A stretch of 64,000 bases of DNA from contig NZ_CANKZF010000002.1 in the NCBI RefSeq assembly GCF_947488515.1, forward strand, positions 62,001-126,000, in the 5' to 3' direction. The notes under the pieces are model-generated. The model worked only from the letters and a program-made list of their open reading frames with translations, was not told the origin of the DNA and ran no database searches. Source of the DNA: an uncultured Nocardioides sp. Its GTDB lineage: Bacteria; Actinomycetota; Actinomycetes; Propionibacteriales; Nocardioidaceae. Positions within the stretch are counted from its first letter, which is position 1. Each line of letters begins with the position of its first letter. Both the position numbers and the translations under genes were made by a program. Below are positions 27,635 to 35,271 of this stretch, piece after piece.

Positions 27635-27737
27635 TCTTCCATCTCCGTCGATGACTGCTTCGACACCCGCGTTGCGACACACCCGCCGGGCCGCACTGTG
27701 GTGCCCGCCCACACGGTGGCGGCGGTCACACCCCCGC

Positions 27738-27743
27738 TAGGGT
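27738..27743 (+). promoter_or_regulatory. -10 element for a probable leaderless CoA-transferase mRNA
   Basis: TAGGGT ends seven nt before the ATG at 27751, and no ribosome site is present. Confidence 0.5.
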
Positions 27744-27750
27744 CTCGGGC

Positions 27751-28599
27751 ATGGACAAAGTGGTCTCTTCCGCGGCCGAGGCGGTCGCCGACATCCCGGA
27801 CGGCGCGACCCTCGCGGTCGGCGGGTTCGGCCTCTCCGGCATCCCCTCGGTGCTCATCGACGCGATCCTCGAGGCAGGCACGGCCGACCTCGAGGCGGTC
27901 TCCAACAACTGCGGCGTGGACGAGTGGGGGTTGGGCCGGCTGCTCTTCGCCAAGCGGATCCGGCGGATGATCTCCTCCTACGTCGGGGAGAACAAGGAGT
28001 TCGCCCGCCAGTACCTCTCCGGTGAGCTCGAGGTCGAGCTGACCCCGCAGGGCACGCTCGCCGAGCGGATGCGCGCCGGCGGCTCGGGCATCCCGGCCTT
28101 CTTCACCGCGACCGGTGTCGGCACGCAGGTCGCCGAGGGTGGGCTGCCGTGGAAGTACGACGACGCGGGCAACGTCATCGTCTCGTCGCCGCCGAAGGAG
28201 ACCAAGGTGTTCGCGACCGCGGAAGGGGACAAGGAGTACGTCCTGGAGGAGGCGATCGTCGCCGACTTCGGCCTGGTGCGGGCCTGGAAGGGTGACCGGC
28301 ACGGCAACCTGATCTACCGGCAGTCCGCGCGCAACTTCAACCCGCTCGCCGCGATGTGCGGCCGGGTGACGATCGCGGAGGTCGAGGAGCTCGTCGAGCC
28401 CGGCGAGCTCGACCCGAACGACATCCACACCCCGGGCGTCTACGTGCAGCGGGTCGTGCAGCTGACGCCGGAGCAGGCGGCGGACAAGAAGATCGAGAGG
28501 GTCACCACCCGGCCCCGTCCAGATGGGCCCGACGCGTCGGCTGACGCAACGGGGGACGCGCTGGTGGACGACGCGGCGACGCACGGACTGGGAGGCTGA
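27751..28599 (+). CDS. scoA: 3-oxoacid CoA-transferase subunit A
   Basis: This 282-residue subunit of a heteromeric CoA-transferase family I enzyme moves CoA between acyl-CoA (usually succinyl-CoA) and a 3-oxoacid. GGFGLSGIP near residue 23 is the CoA-binding region, and [26 protein letters not shown] and [10 protein letters not shown] follow as expected. The C-terminal 30 residues ([15 protein letters not shown] onward) are an acidic low-complexity extension beyond the usual family end. The start is an ATG with a -10 box seven nt upstream. Subunit B follows after 1 nt. Choice between succinyl-CoA:acetoacetate and 3-oxoadipate transferase cannot be made here, since no aromatic or ketone pathway genes adjoin. 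Confidence 0.9.
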   Translation: MDKVVSSAAEAVADIPDGATLAVGGFGLSGIPSVLIDAILEAGTADLEAVSNNCGVDEWGLGRLLFAKRIRRMISSYVGENKEFARQYLSGELEVELTPQGTLAERMRAGGSGIPAFFTATGVGTQVAEGGLPWKYDDAGNVIVSSPPKETKVFATAEGDKEYVLEEAIVADFGLVRAWKGDRHGNLIYRQSARNFNPLAAMCGRVTIAEVEELVEPGELDPNDIHTPGVYVQRVVQLTPEQAADKKIERVTTRPRPDGPDASADATGDALVDDAATHGLGG

Positions 28600-28600
28600 C

Positions 28601-29269
28601 ATGAGCTGGACGCGTGAGGAGATGGCGGCCCGGGCCGCCTCGGAGCTGCAGGACGGCTCCTACGTGAACCTCGGGATCGGGCTGCCGACCCTGGTGCCCA
28701 ACTACGTCGGCGACGACGTGGAGCTGGTGCTGCAGAGCGAGAACGGCATCCTCGGCGTGGGGGCGTACCCCTTCGAGGGCGAGGAGGACCCCGACCTGAT
28801 CAACGCGGGCAAGGAGACGGTGACGCTGCGCAAGGGTGCGTCGTTCTTCGACTCCGCGCAGTCGTTCGGGATGATCCGCGGTGGCAAGATCGACGCCGCG
28901 ATCCTCGGCGCGATGCAGGTGTCCGCGGTCGGCGACATCGCCAACTGGATGATCCCCGGCAAGATGGTCAAGGGCATGGGTGGCGCGATGGATCTGGTCC
29001 ACGGCGCCAAGCGGGTGATCGTGCTGATGGAGCACACCGCCAAGGACGGGTCGCTGAAGATCCTCGACGAGTGCGACCTGCCCTACACCGGCAAGCGCGT
29101 GGTGCAGCGGATCATCACCGACCTCGCGGTCATCGACGTGATCGACCCGACGACCGGTGAGGTCGCCCCGTCCGGCACCCTCGGCGACCGGGCGCTCAGG
29201 CTCGTCGAGCTCGCCCCGGGTGTCACCGAGGACGAGGTGCGGGAGAAGACCCAGCCGCCGCTGGTCTGA
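28601..29269 (+). CDS. scoB: 3-oxoacid CoA-transferase subunit B
   Basis: This 222-residue partner of subunit A has the catalytic glutamate Glu47 in the SENG motif, which forms the glutamyl-CoA thioester. [29 protein letters not shown] and the [19 protein letters not shown] stretch are family hallmarks. GGGAGG lies just upstream of the ATG at 28601; a longer in-frame start inside subunit A is rejected. The two subunits are encoded in the usual A-B order and almost abut, so they are co-translated. Confidence 0.93.
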   Translation: MSWTREEMAARAASELQDGSYVNLGIGLPTLVPNYVGDDVELVLQSENGILGVGAYPFEGEEDPDLINAGKETVTLRKGASFFDSAQSFGMIRGGKIDAAILGAMQVSAVGDIANWMIPGKMVKGMGGAMDLVHGAKRVIVLMEHTAKDGSLKILDECDLPYTGKRVVQRIITDLAVIDVIDPTTGEVAPSGTLGDRALRLVELAPGVTEDEVREKTQPPLV

Positions 29270-29527
29270 GCCCGCCAGGTCACAGATCCGCAACGACCGG
29301 ACTTCTCAGGCTGCGCGGGGCGAATCCTTCAACGGTCCTTCAGGCGCGCTTGGTTGAGTCCTCCTCGGCGGTGGCCCGGCGGAGAAACCCCCGTAGTACG
29401 TCGGGTCACCGTCCCGTCAACCCGGCTACCCGGGAGCACGCCCCGGTCCCCCCTCGGGGCGCACCGACGCCTCGACCTCGTACGCTGCTGGAGACACCGG
29501 CCGCGGGGGGATGGAGGGAGAACGCAC
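29270..29527. other. Intergenic region before the coiled-coil gene
   Basis: About 258 bp between scoB and the coiled-coil gene hold no gene. CCTTCA occurs twice close together near 29328-29343. TACGCT (29480-29485) could be a -10 for the next gene. No hairpin terminator stands out. Confidence 0.4.
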
Positions 29528-30016
29528 GTGCTGAGCCAGGAAGACACCGCAGGCGCCCGCAGGGCAGCGGACGATCATCGAGACGACTCCTCAGGGCAGG
29601 TCGTGGTGCCGGGGCAGCGTTCGCCCTCGGCCGCCCGACTGCTGGAGATGACTGCCCGCGACACCGATCAGTGGCGTTCCGACGCTCGGGCCGAGGCGGC
29701 GGAGATCGTCGCCGCAGCCCAGGCCGAGGCGGATGCGATGGTGCGCTCGGCGCAGGGCGAGGCCACGAGCATGGTCGAGGCCGCCCGACGCGAGGCCGCG
29801 CGGACGGTGGACGAGGCGCGAGCGACTGCCGACGGAGTGCAGGCGGAGTCGGAGAAGCAGCGCACACGCAGGGAGTCGGAGGTCGCTCGTCTCGAGCAGG
29901 TGGCGGCGGACCACACCCAGCACCTCCGTCGACACCTGAACGACATGCTGGACCGACTCGACTCTGCTCCGTCCCAGGCGCAGCCCGGCAGGGGCGACGA
30001 CTCCCAGCGCGGGTAG
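29528..30016 (+). CDS. Coiled-coil protein, DivIVA-like heptads
   Basis: This 162-residue soluble protein is not assigned to a family with confidence. After a polar 45-residue start, residues about 50-140 form a continuous alanine/glutamate-rich coiled coil (ARAEAAEIVAAAQAEADAMV, TSMVEAARREAARTVDEARA). That resembles the C-terminal coil of DivIVA/SepF-associated actinobacterial polarity proteins, but the N-terminal DivIVA lipid-binding motif is missing. A GTG at 29528 with GGAGGGA eight nt upstream is preferred to the longer frame, whose extra 58 residues are Arg/Pro-rich shadow sequence. It faces the hexacysteine-tail gene tail to tail, 60 bp apart. Confidence 0.65.
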   Translation: MLSQEDTAGARRAADDHRDDSSGQVVVPGQRSPSAARLLEMTARDTDQWRSDARAEAAEIVAAAQAEADAMVRSAQGEATSMVEAARREAARTVDEARATADGVQAESEKQRTRRESEVARLEQVAADHTQHLRRHLNDMLDRLDSAPSQAQPGRGDDSQRG

Positions 30017-30076
30017 GGGCCCGGGCCGAGCCGCCGTCCGCTGTCCTGGCCGTGCGTCGGAGCTCAGTCCCCGTTG

Positions 30077-30634
30077 CTAGATCTGGATGCAGAAGTAGAT
30101 GCAGGGGATGTAGCACGCCGGCGCCCTGAGGAACTCGGCGCACGCCACGGCACACGCGGCCGCGCACGTGTACGGGTCGAGCTTGAGGACCGTCGGGTCG
30201 TCCACGGCCGCCTCGCCGTACGGCTCACCCGATCGCTCGAACTGGTGGACCAGCTCGAGGATCCGTTCGAGCTTGGCCTTGTTGATCGCGTCCGGGGCGC
30301 CCTGCAGCGCGTGCATCACGACCGGTTCGATCTCGGGTCCGTCGCGCATGCCTTGGAGGGCCTTCAGCGCGTGTGTCGTGTAGTCGAGGAGCCCCTCGGC
30401 GGCAGGACCGGTCTGCATGCGCTCGAGCAGGCGCACGAGGTCGGTGAGCACGGCCGCGGGGGCGTCGCGCTCGACCGCGACGAGGGTCAGGCGCTTCACG
30501 AGCCTCACGCACAGCGAGGGATCGTTGATGAGCGCATCGGGAAAGGCGTGGTGGGTCTGGGTCTCGATCGCCCTGATCTCCGACGCCCGGACGTCGGGGT
30601 AGCGGTCGAGCCATACGACGGCGTTGTTGAACAC
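30077..30634 (-). CDS. Unrecognised protein with C-terminal hexacysteine tail
   Basis: I do not recognise this 185-residue protein. Residues 1-150 are predicted helical, rich in Leu/Arg/Glu, with one cysteine (Cys42), and look like a compact soluble domain (RLVKRLTLVAVERDAP, DLVRLLERMQTG, KLERILELVHQFERSG). The last 30 residues change character: cysteines 157, 161, 165, then 174, 178, 182 give CX3CX3C-X8-CX3CX3C in a hydrophobic, Ala/Ile/Tyr-rich context ending FCIQI. GGAGG lies five nt before the GTG at 30634, supporting translation. The tail could bind metal on two helices, or be the core of a modified peptide with a long leader, but no modification enzyme lies nearby. No membrane or signal segment starts the protein. 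Confidence 0.7.
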   Translation of the reverse strand: MFNNAVVWLDRYPDVRASEIRAIETQTHHAFPDALINDPSLCVRLVKRLTLVAVERDAPAAVLTDLVRLLERMQTGPAAEGLLDYTTHALKALQGMRDGPEIEPVVMHALQGAPDAINKAKLERILELVHQFERSGEPYGEAAVDDPTVLKLDPYTCAAACAVACAEFLRAPACYIPCIYFCIQI

Positions 30635-30842
30635 GTCAGCCTCCAGTCTGCTGCCAGCCCTGGGGAGACGGCCGAGCCGCGGTCCCGCAGGGGCGGCGGA
30701 TCACGCCGGGGCCGTGCTGACGGTGCGAGCTCTTCGATGCGTTCCTGGTGGGGCTCCCACCACGTTGCCCGTGACGAGTCCGGAAGGGACCAGTGTGAAC
30801 CGACCCTGGGTCGGGCGCACGGAGGTCTAGTCCGAGCCGCCG

Positions 30843-31229
30843 TCAGGACGAGGCGGCGCCCTTCGACCAGTCGGGGAGCTCCTGGAGCGCCCAGCCGTTG
30901 CCGTCGGGGTCGGCGAAGAAGACGAAGCGACCCCAGGCCAGCTCGTCGACCTCGCTGACCTCGACGCCGCGCGCGACGAGGTCGGCGTGGGTCGCGTCGG
31001 CGTCGGCGATCACGACCTGCATGTTGTCCAGCGACCCGGGCTCCATCTGCGTGAGCCCCTTGCCGATCGCGATCGAGCACGCCGACCCGGGCGGCGTCAG
31101 CTGGGCGAACCGCACGTCGTCGCTCACCACCTGGTCGTGGTCGACGACGAAGCCGACCTTCTCGTAGAACTCCTTGGCCCGGTCGACGTCGGTCACGGGC
31201 ACCATCACCAGCTCCAGCTTCATGTCCAT
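30843..31229 (-). CDS. VOC family protein (glyoxalase/bleomycin-resistance fold)
   Basis: This 128-residue single-domain protein has the vicinal-oxygen-chelate fold: LELVMVPVTDVDRAKEFYEKVGF at the start, SLDNMQVVIADADATHADLV in the middle, and FFADPDGNGWALQEL near the end. Potential metal ligands include the terminal glutamate in ALQEL. Substrate unknown. The 208 bp between this gene and the hexacysteine-tail gene (30635-30842) contain no gene I can support. Confidence 0.9.
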   Translation of the reverse strand: MDMKLELVMVPVTDVDRAKEFYEKVGFVVDHDQVVSDDVRFAQLTPPGSACSIAIGKGLTQMEPGSLDNMQVVIADADATHADLVARGVEVSEVDELAWGRFVFFADPDGNGWALQELPDWSKGAASS

Positions 31230-31279
31230 GACCCGAGGCTAGGACTCCTTCAGGCCAGCCGCTGACCGCTTTTCGCGGG

Positions 31280-31342
31280 GATACCTGAGGACGCCGCGGT
31301 CGTGAACGGCCCCCTCCGCCGTCCACCACGTCCTCAGGTATC
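31280..31342. repeat. Dispersed palindrome type 2, copy 1
   Basis: GATACCTGAGGACG (31280-31293) and CGTCCTCAGGTATC (31329-31342) are perfect 14-bp inverted arms around a 35-nt loop. A second copy with the same arms and shared flanks is at 61951-62010. This copy lies between divergent genes, so it is not simply a terminator. Confidence 0.75.
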
Positions 31343-31385
31343 GCCATGTGGGCGTGGGAGGGCTGGGCGCACCGCCGAGTGTGCT

Positions 31386-31408
31386 ATCTCTAGTAACTCA
31401 GTAGAGAT
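31386..31408 (+). promoter_or_regulatory. Operator-like dyad before the sulfonate-type cluster
   Basis: ATCTCTA (31386-31392) and TAGAGAT (31402-31408) flank GTAACTCAG. The 13-mer GTAACTCAGTAGA (31393-31405) reappears, inverted and 11/13 identical, before the transporter gene at 32550-32562. Confidence 0.5.
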
Positions 31409-31426
31409 TACGGAGAAAGGCGGACG

Positions 31427-32482
31427 ATGGAGTTCCTCTGGTACATCCCCAACCAGGTGACGGCGGGGCACCGGCTCGACGACACGGTCGCGGGGCACAA
31501 CAGCCTCCAGCGCCTGACCGCGCTCGCACGCCTGACCGAGGAGCACGGGTGGGGAGGGGCGCTGATCGGCACCGGCTGGAAGCGGCCGGACACCTTCACG
31601 GTCGCCACCGCGCTGGCGGCCGCCACGACGACGTTCAACCCGCTGATCGCGATCCGACCGGGCTACTGGACGCCGGCGCACTTCGCCTCGTCCGCCGCCA
31701 CGCTCGACCAGCTGAGCGGCGGGCGGGTCAAGGTCAACGTCGTGAGCGGCCCCGACCACCAGCCGCAGTACGGCGACGACGAGGGCGACCAGGTGCAGCG
31801 CTATGCCCGGACGCGCGAGTTCATGCGGCTCGTGCGGCGCTACTGGACTGAGGACGACATCACCTTCGAGGGCGAGCACTACCGGGCCGAGGGTGCGACC
31901 CTCGAGCACAAGCCGGTGGCGCGCGAGGGGCGGCCGCACCCGCAGCTCTACTTCGGCGGAGCCTCCGAGGCGGCCCAGCGCACCGCGGCCGCCGAGGCGG
32001 ACGTGCAGCTCTTCTGGGGCGAGCCGCTCGACGGCGTGGGGGCGCGCATCGACCACCTCCGGACGCTGAGCGCCGACCTCGACCGCGACCTGCCGCCGCT
32101 CGAGTTCGGCCTCCGGATCACGACCCTCGTCCGCGAGACGACCGAGGAGGCCTGGGCCGACGCCGAGGCGAAGGTCGCCGCGATGGCCGAGGGCCAGCAC
32201 GAGTGGGCCGTCGACCCCGGCCGCCGGGTGGCCATCGGGCAGCAGCGACTGCTCGACCTCGCCGAGAAGGGCGACGTGCTCGACGACTGCCTCTACACGG
32301 CCCCCGGCCGCGTGGGTGGCGGCGGCGCCGGCACGACCTGGCTGGTCGGCTCGCCGGACGACGTGGCCAAGGCCCTGCGCCGCTACGCCGACCTCGGCGT
32401 CAGCCACTTCGTGCTCAGCGACACGCCGTACGAGCAGGAGATCGCGCGCGTCGGCGACTCGCTGCTGCCGCTCCTGCGCTGA
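31427..32482 (+). CDS. LLM-class flavin-dependent monooxygenase, SsuD-like
   Basis: This 351-residue TIM-barrel protein is a luciferase-like FMNH2-dependent monooxygenase close to alkanesulfonate monooxygenase. It begins EFLWYIPNQV, has GWGGALIGTGWKRPDTFTVA, LIAIRPGYWTPAHFA, GRVKVNVVSG (phosphate-binding region), RYARTREFMRL and the late PYEQEIARVGDSLLPLLR. Such enzymes release sulfite from organosulfonates. The following genes encode an ABC importer of the sulfonate type and another monooxygenase. AGAAAGG lies about nine nt before the ATG, and a dyad operator lies upstream. The exact substrate cannot be read from sequence. Confidence 0.87.
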   Translation: MEFLWYIPNQVTAGHRLDDTVAGHNSLQRLTALARLTEEHGWGGALIGTGWKRPDTFTVATALAAATTTFNPLIAIRPGYWTPAHFASSAATLDQLSGGRVKVNVVSGPDHQPQYGDDEGDQVQRYARTREFMRLVRRYWTEDDITFEGEHYRAEGATLEHKPVAREGRPHPQLYFGGASEAAQRTAAAEADVQLFWGEPLDGVGARIDHLRTLSADLDRDLPPLEFGLRITTLVRETTEEAWADAEAKVAAMAEGQHEWAVDPGRRVAIGQQRLLDLAEKGDVLDDCLYTAPGRVGGGGAGTTWLVGSPDDVAKALRRYADLGVSHFVLSDTPYEQEIARVGDSLLPLLR

Positions 32483-32534
32483 CCTCGCGCGCGCCGGCAC
32501 CCGTCGGCGCGGGTGCACGGGAACTCCTGTCACC

Positions 32535-32562
32535 GCAAAGTCTGCAAAGTCTAGTCAGTTAC
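32535..32562 (+). promoter_or_regulatory. Operator-like repeats before the substrate-binding protein gene
   Basis: GCAAAGTCT is repeated head to tail (32535-32543 and 32544-32552), followed by TCTAGTCAGTTAC (32550-32562), the inverse of the 13-mer found before the 31427 gene with two mismatches. It suggests one regulator acting on both promoters. Confidence 0.5.
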
Positions 32563-32603
32563 ATTACTTTTGAAGTCCGCTGTTCCGAGAAGGAGTACCA
32601 CTG

Positions 32604-33656
32604 ATGCCACGACGAGGGCGCACCCGCACCCTGACCCGAGCGGCCCTGCTGGCCACCGCCGGCCTCCTGGCCCTGTCCGCCTGCGGCGGTGAGCAGGCCG
32701 GCCCCAAGCTGGAGCTCTCGGCCGCCCTGCCCGACTCGCCGTCCGACGGCACCGTGCTCCGCGTCGGCGACCCGGCCACGCAGGTCGCCCTCGAGACGTC
32801 CGGGCTGATCGACGACCTGGACATCGACGTCGAGTGGGCCAACATCACCGGTGGCCCCAAGACCCTGGAGGCCTTCCGGGCCGACGCGATCGACATCGGG
32901 TCGGTCGCCGACATCCCGCCGCTCTTCGCGCACTGGACCGGCACCGACGTCCGCATCGTCGCCGCCCGCGAGACCGTCGACCCGATGGAGCACCCGACCT
33001 ACGAGCTCGGCGTCGCGCCCGGCGTCGACGTGACGAGCATCGAGGACCTCAAGGGCAAGAAGATCGCCTACAGCCCCGGCCAGGCGCAGGGCGCCCTGGT
33101 GCTCAACGTCCTCCGCGAGGCGGGCCTGACCCAGGACGACGTCGAGTTCGTCGAGATGCAGAGCGTCGACGACGCCTTCTCCGTGGCCCTCGCCAGCAAG
33201 CAGGTCGACGTCGCGCCGCTCGGCCAGACCCTGGTCAAGACCTACCTCGCCAAGTACGAGCAGGACGGGGCCACGACCATCGCCCCCGGCGTGCGCGATG
33301 ACGCGTGGACCCTCTACACGCCGACCACCGTGCTCGAGGACGCCGACAAGGCGGCCGCGATCAAGGAGTACGTCGCCGCGTGGGCCAAGGCCCAGCAGTG
33401 GATCTCCGACAACCCGGACGAGTTCGCCGAGGCCTACTACGTCGACCACGAGGGCCTCTCGCCCGAGGACGCGCAGTACGTCGTCGACGCGCTGGGCCAG
33501 TTCACCGTGCCGACCAACTGGGACGAGTTCATCGCCCGCCACCAGGAGACCGTGGACACGCTGGTCGAGGCCCAGGACCAGGAGCCGCTGGACGTGGAGA
33601 CCCTCTACGACCGCCGCTACGAGAAGGCGATCGCGGCGGCGGTGGACGGGTCATGA
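32604..33656 (+). CDS. ssuA: ABC transporter substrate-binding lipoprotein, sulfonate/nitrate/taurine type
   Basis: This 350-residue lipoprotein has a twin-Arg-like basic start, hydrophobic core and lipobox LSAC at Cys28, so it is anchored outside the membrane. The mature part has the SsuA/ThiY-type fold: VLRVGDPATQVALETSG, ANITGGPKTLEAFRADAIDIGSV, DLKGKKIAYSPGQAQG and SVALASKQVDVAP. It would bind an organosulfur compound, inferred from the flanking monooxygenases. GAAGGAG precedes the ATG by about eight nt. The permease start overlaps its stop (ATGA). Confidence 0.87.
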   Translation: MPRRGRTRTLTRAALLATAGLLALSACGGEQAGPKLELSAALPDSPSDGTVLRVGDPATQVALETSGLIDDLDIDVEWANITGGPKTLEAFRADAIDIGSVADIPPLFAHWTGTDVRIVAARETVDPMEHPTYELGVAPGVDVTSIEDLKGKKIAYSPGQAQGALVLNVLREAGLTQDDVEFVEMQSVDDAFSVALASKQVDVAPLGQTLVKTYLAKYEQDGATTIAPGVRDDAWTLYTPTTVLEDADKAAAIKEYVAAWAKAQQWISDNPDEFAEAYYVDHEGLSPEDAQYVVDALGQFTVPTNWDEFIARHQETVDTLVEAQDQEPLDVETLYDRRYEKAIAAAVDGS

Positions 33657-34501
33657 CGACCCTCACCGGCAACCCGTCCGCGCCCACCCGGTCGCTCGCG
33701 GAGGCGGAGGACGTACGCCCGACCCGTCGCCGGCTCGGCCCCGGCGAGCCGATCCGCTTCGGCGGGCTCTTCGGCATCGTCGTGCTGCTGACCGCCTGGG
33801 TGGTGGGCTCCGCCACCGGCCTGCTCGACCCGCGCACGCTCACCGAGCCGTGGACGGTGCTGCAGACCGCGGGCACCCTGATCGAGAACGGCCGCCTGCA
33901 GGAGAGCCTGGTGACGTCCGGCATCCGCGCCGCCCTCGGGCTGGGCCTCGGTGTCCTCGTCGGCACGGTCCTCGCGGTGATCTCCGGCCTGTCCCGCGTC
34001 GGCGAGTCCCTCATCGACGGGCCGATCCAGGTCAAGCGCTCCATCCCGACGCTCGCGCTCATCCCGCTGCTGATCCTGTGGCTCGGCATCGGCGAGCCGA
34101 TGAAGGTGATCACCATCGCGCTGGCCGTCTTCGTGCCGATCTACATCCACACCCACAACGGCCTGCGCACCATCGAGGGCAGGTACGCCGAGCTCGCCGA
34201 GACGCTCGGTGTGTCCCGCAGCGAGTTCGTGCGCCACGTCGTCCTCCCCGGTGCGATGCCCGGCTTCCTGCTGGGCCTGCGCTTCGCGGTGACCTCGTCG
34301 TTGCTCGCGCTGGTCGTGGTCGAGGTCATCAACGCCACGAGCGGGATCGGCCACATGATCACGCTGGCGTCCAACTACGGGCAGACCGACATCATCGTCG
34401 TCGGCCTGGTCGTCTACGCGCTGCTCGGCGTCACCGCCGACGCGGTCGTCCGACTGATCGAGAGGAAGGCACTGTCATGGCGTCGTACGCTGGCGAGCTG
34501 A
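33653..34501 (+). CDS. ssuC: ABC transporter permease, SsuC type
   Basis: This 282-residue membrane protein has about six transmembrane segments after a 40-residue polar start. It carries the BPD_transp_1 EAA loop (YAELAETLGVSRSEFVRHVVLPGAMPG) that docks the ATPase. SIPTLALIPLLILWLGIGE is typical of the nitrate/sulfonate/taurine permease group. The ATG at 33653 overlaps the stop of the binding protein. A much longer upstream frame is a shadow of that gene. Its 3' end overlaps the ATPase gene by 25 nt. Confidence 0.9.
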   Translation: MTTLTGNPSAPTRSLAEAEDVRPTRRRLGPGEPIRFGGLFGIVVLLTAWVVGSATGLLDPRTLTEPWTVLQTAGTLIENGRLQESLVTSGIRAALGLGLGVLVGTVLAVISGLSRVGESLIDGPIQVKRSIPTLALIPLLILWLGIGEPMKVITIALAVFVPIYIHTHNGLRTIEGRYAELAETLGVSRSEFVRHVVLPGAMPGFLLGLRFAVTSSLLALVVVEVINATSGIGHMITLASNYGQTDIIVVGLVVYALLGVTADAVVRLIERKALSWRRTLAS

Positions 34502-35271
34502 GCACCCAGGTAGCCCCCGCGGTGCGGGTGAAGTCCCTCCACCGCAGCTTCAACGAGGCGGGTGGCGTGCTCAACGGCCTCGACCTCGACATCGCGCCCG
34601 GCGAGTTCGTGGCCCTGCTCGGGCGGAGCGGCTCGGGCAAGAGCACCCTGCTCCGGTCCCTCGCGGGCCTGGACCGCGGCGTCGCGGGCACCGGTGTCAT
34701 CGAGGTCCCCGAGAAGGTGTCGGTGGTCTTCCAGGACTCGCGGCTGCTGCCGTGGAAGCGCGTCCTCGACAACGTGACGCTCGGCCTGCGCGCCGACGAC
34801 GCGTCTGACCGCGGTCGCCAGGCGCTCGCCGAGGTCGGCCTCGCCGGCCGCGAGAAGGCCTGGCCCCACGAGCTCTCGGGTGGTGAGCAGCAGCGCGCGT
34901 CGCTGGCCCGCTCGCTGGTCCGCGACCCGCAGCTGCTGCTGGCCGACGAGCCGTTCGGCGCCCTCGACGCGCTCACCCGGATCCGCATGCACACGCTGCT
35001 GCGCAAGCTGTGCGAGGTGCACCAGCCGGCCGTGCTGCTGGTCACCCACGACGTCGACGAGGCGATCGTGCTGGCCGACCGCGTCATCGTGCTCGACGGA
35101 GGCGTTGTACGCCACGACGCGCGTGTCGAGCTCGACGGCCGGCGCTCGCAGGCCGACCCGGCGTTCGCCCGGCTGCGGGCGCGGCTGCTCACCGAGCTCG
35201 GCGTCGAGGACGACCACGACGCCGCACCGGCACGCCACCTCGACCCGGCGTCGGAGAGGGCGGCCTCGTGA
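34477..35271 (+). CDS. ssuB: ABC transporter ATPase, SsuB type
   Basis: This 264-residue ATPase energises the importer. Walker A GRSGSGKST, Q-loop VFQDSRLLPWKRV (typical of the sulfonate/nitrate group), signature LSGGEQQRASLARSL, Walker B LLLADEPFGALDAL and the switch histidine in VTHDVDEA are all present. AGAGGAAGG lies about seven nt before the ATG at 34477. A 40-residue C-terminal tail rich in Asp/His/Ala follows the core. The next gene starts at a GTGA overlap. Confidence 0.93.
   Translation: MASYAGELSTQVAPAVRVKSLHRSFNEAGGVLNGLDLDIAPGEFVALLGRSGSGKSTLLRSLAGLDRGVAGTGVIEVPEKVSVVFQDSRLLPWKRVLDNVTLGLRADDASDRGRQALAEVGLAGREKAWPHELSGGEQQRASLARSLVRDPQLLLADEPFGALDALTRIRMHTLLRKLCEVHQPAVLLVTHDVDEAIVLADRVIVLDGGVVRHDARVELDGRRSQADPAFARLRARLLTELGVEDDHDAAPARHLDPASERAAS

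Noticed and set aside
20615-27712. A 2365-codon open frame on the minus strand opposite the giant gene
   Set aside because: It is the antisense shadow of a GC-rich coding sequence, with long Arg/Val/Asp-biased runs, no domains and no ribosome site. The plus-strand frame has clear domains and a GGAGG site.
30077-30634. Lanthipeptide or other RiPP gene cluster
   Set aside because: The cysteine tail fits the idea of a core peptide, but no LanB/LanM, radical SAM, YcaO, protease or dedicated transporter is adjacent, so a cluster cannot be claimed.
33298-35271. A 657-codon frame running through the binding protein and permease into the ATPase
   Set aside because: The ATPase begins at 34477 with its own ribosome site. 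The upstream part is Arg/Ser/Pro-rich out-of-frame translation of the ssuA and ssuC genes.
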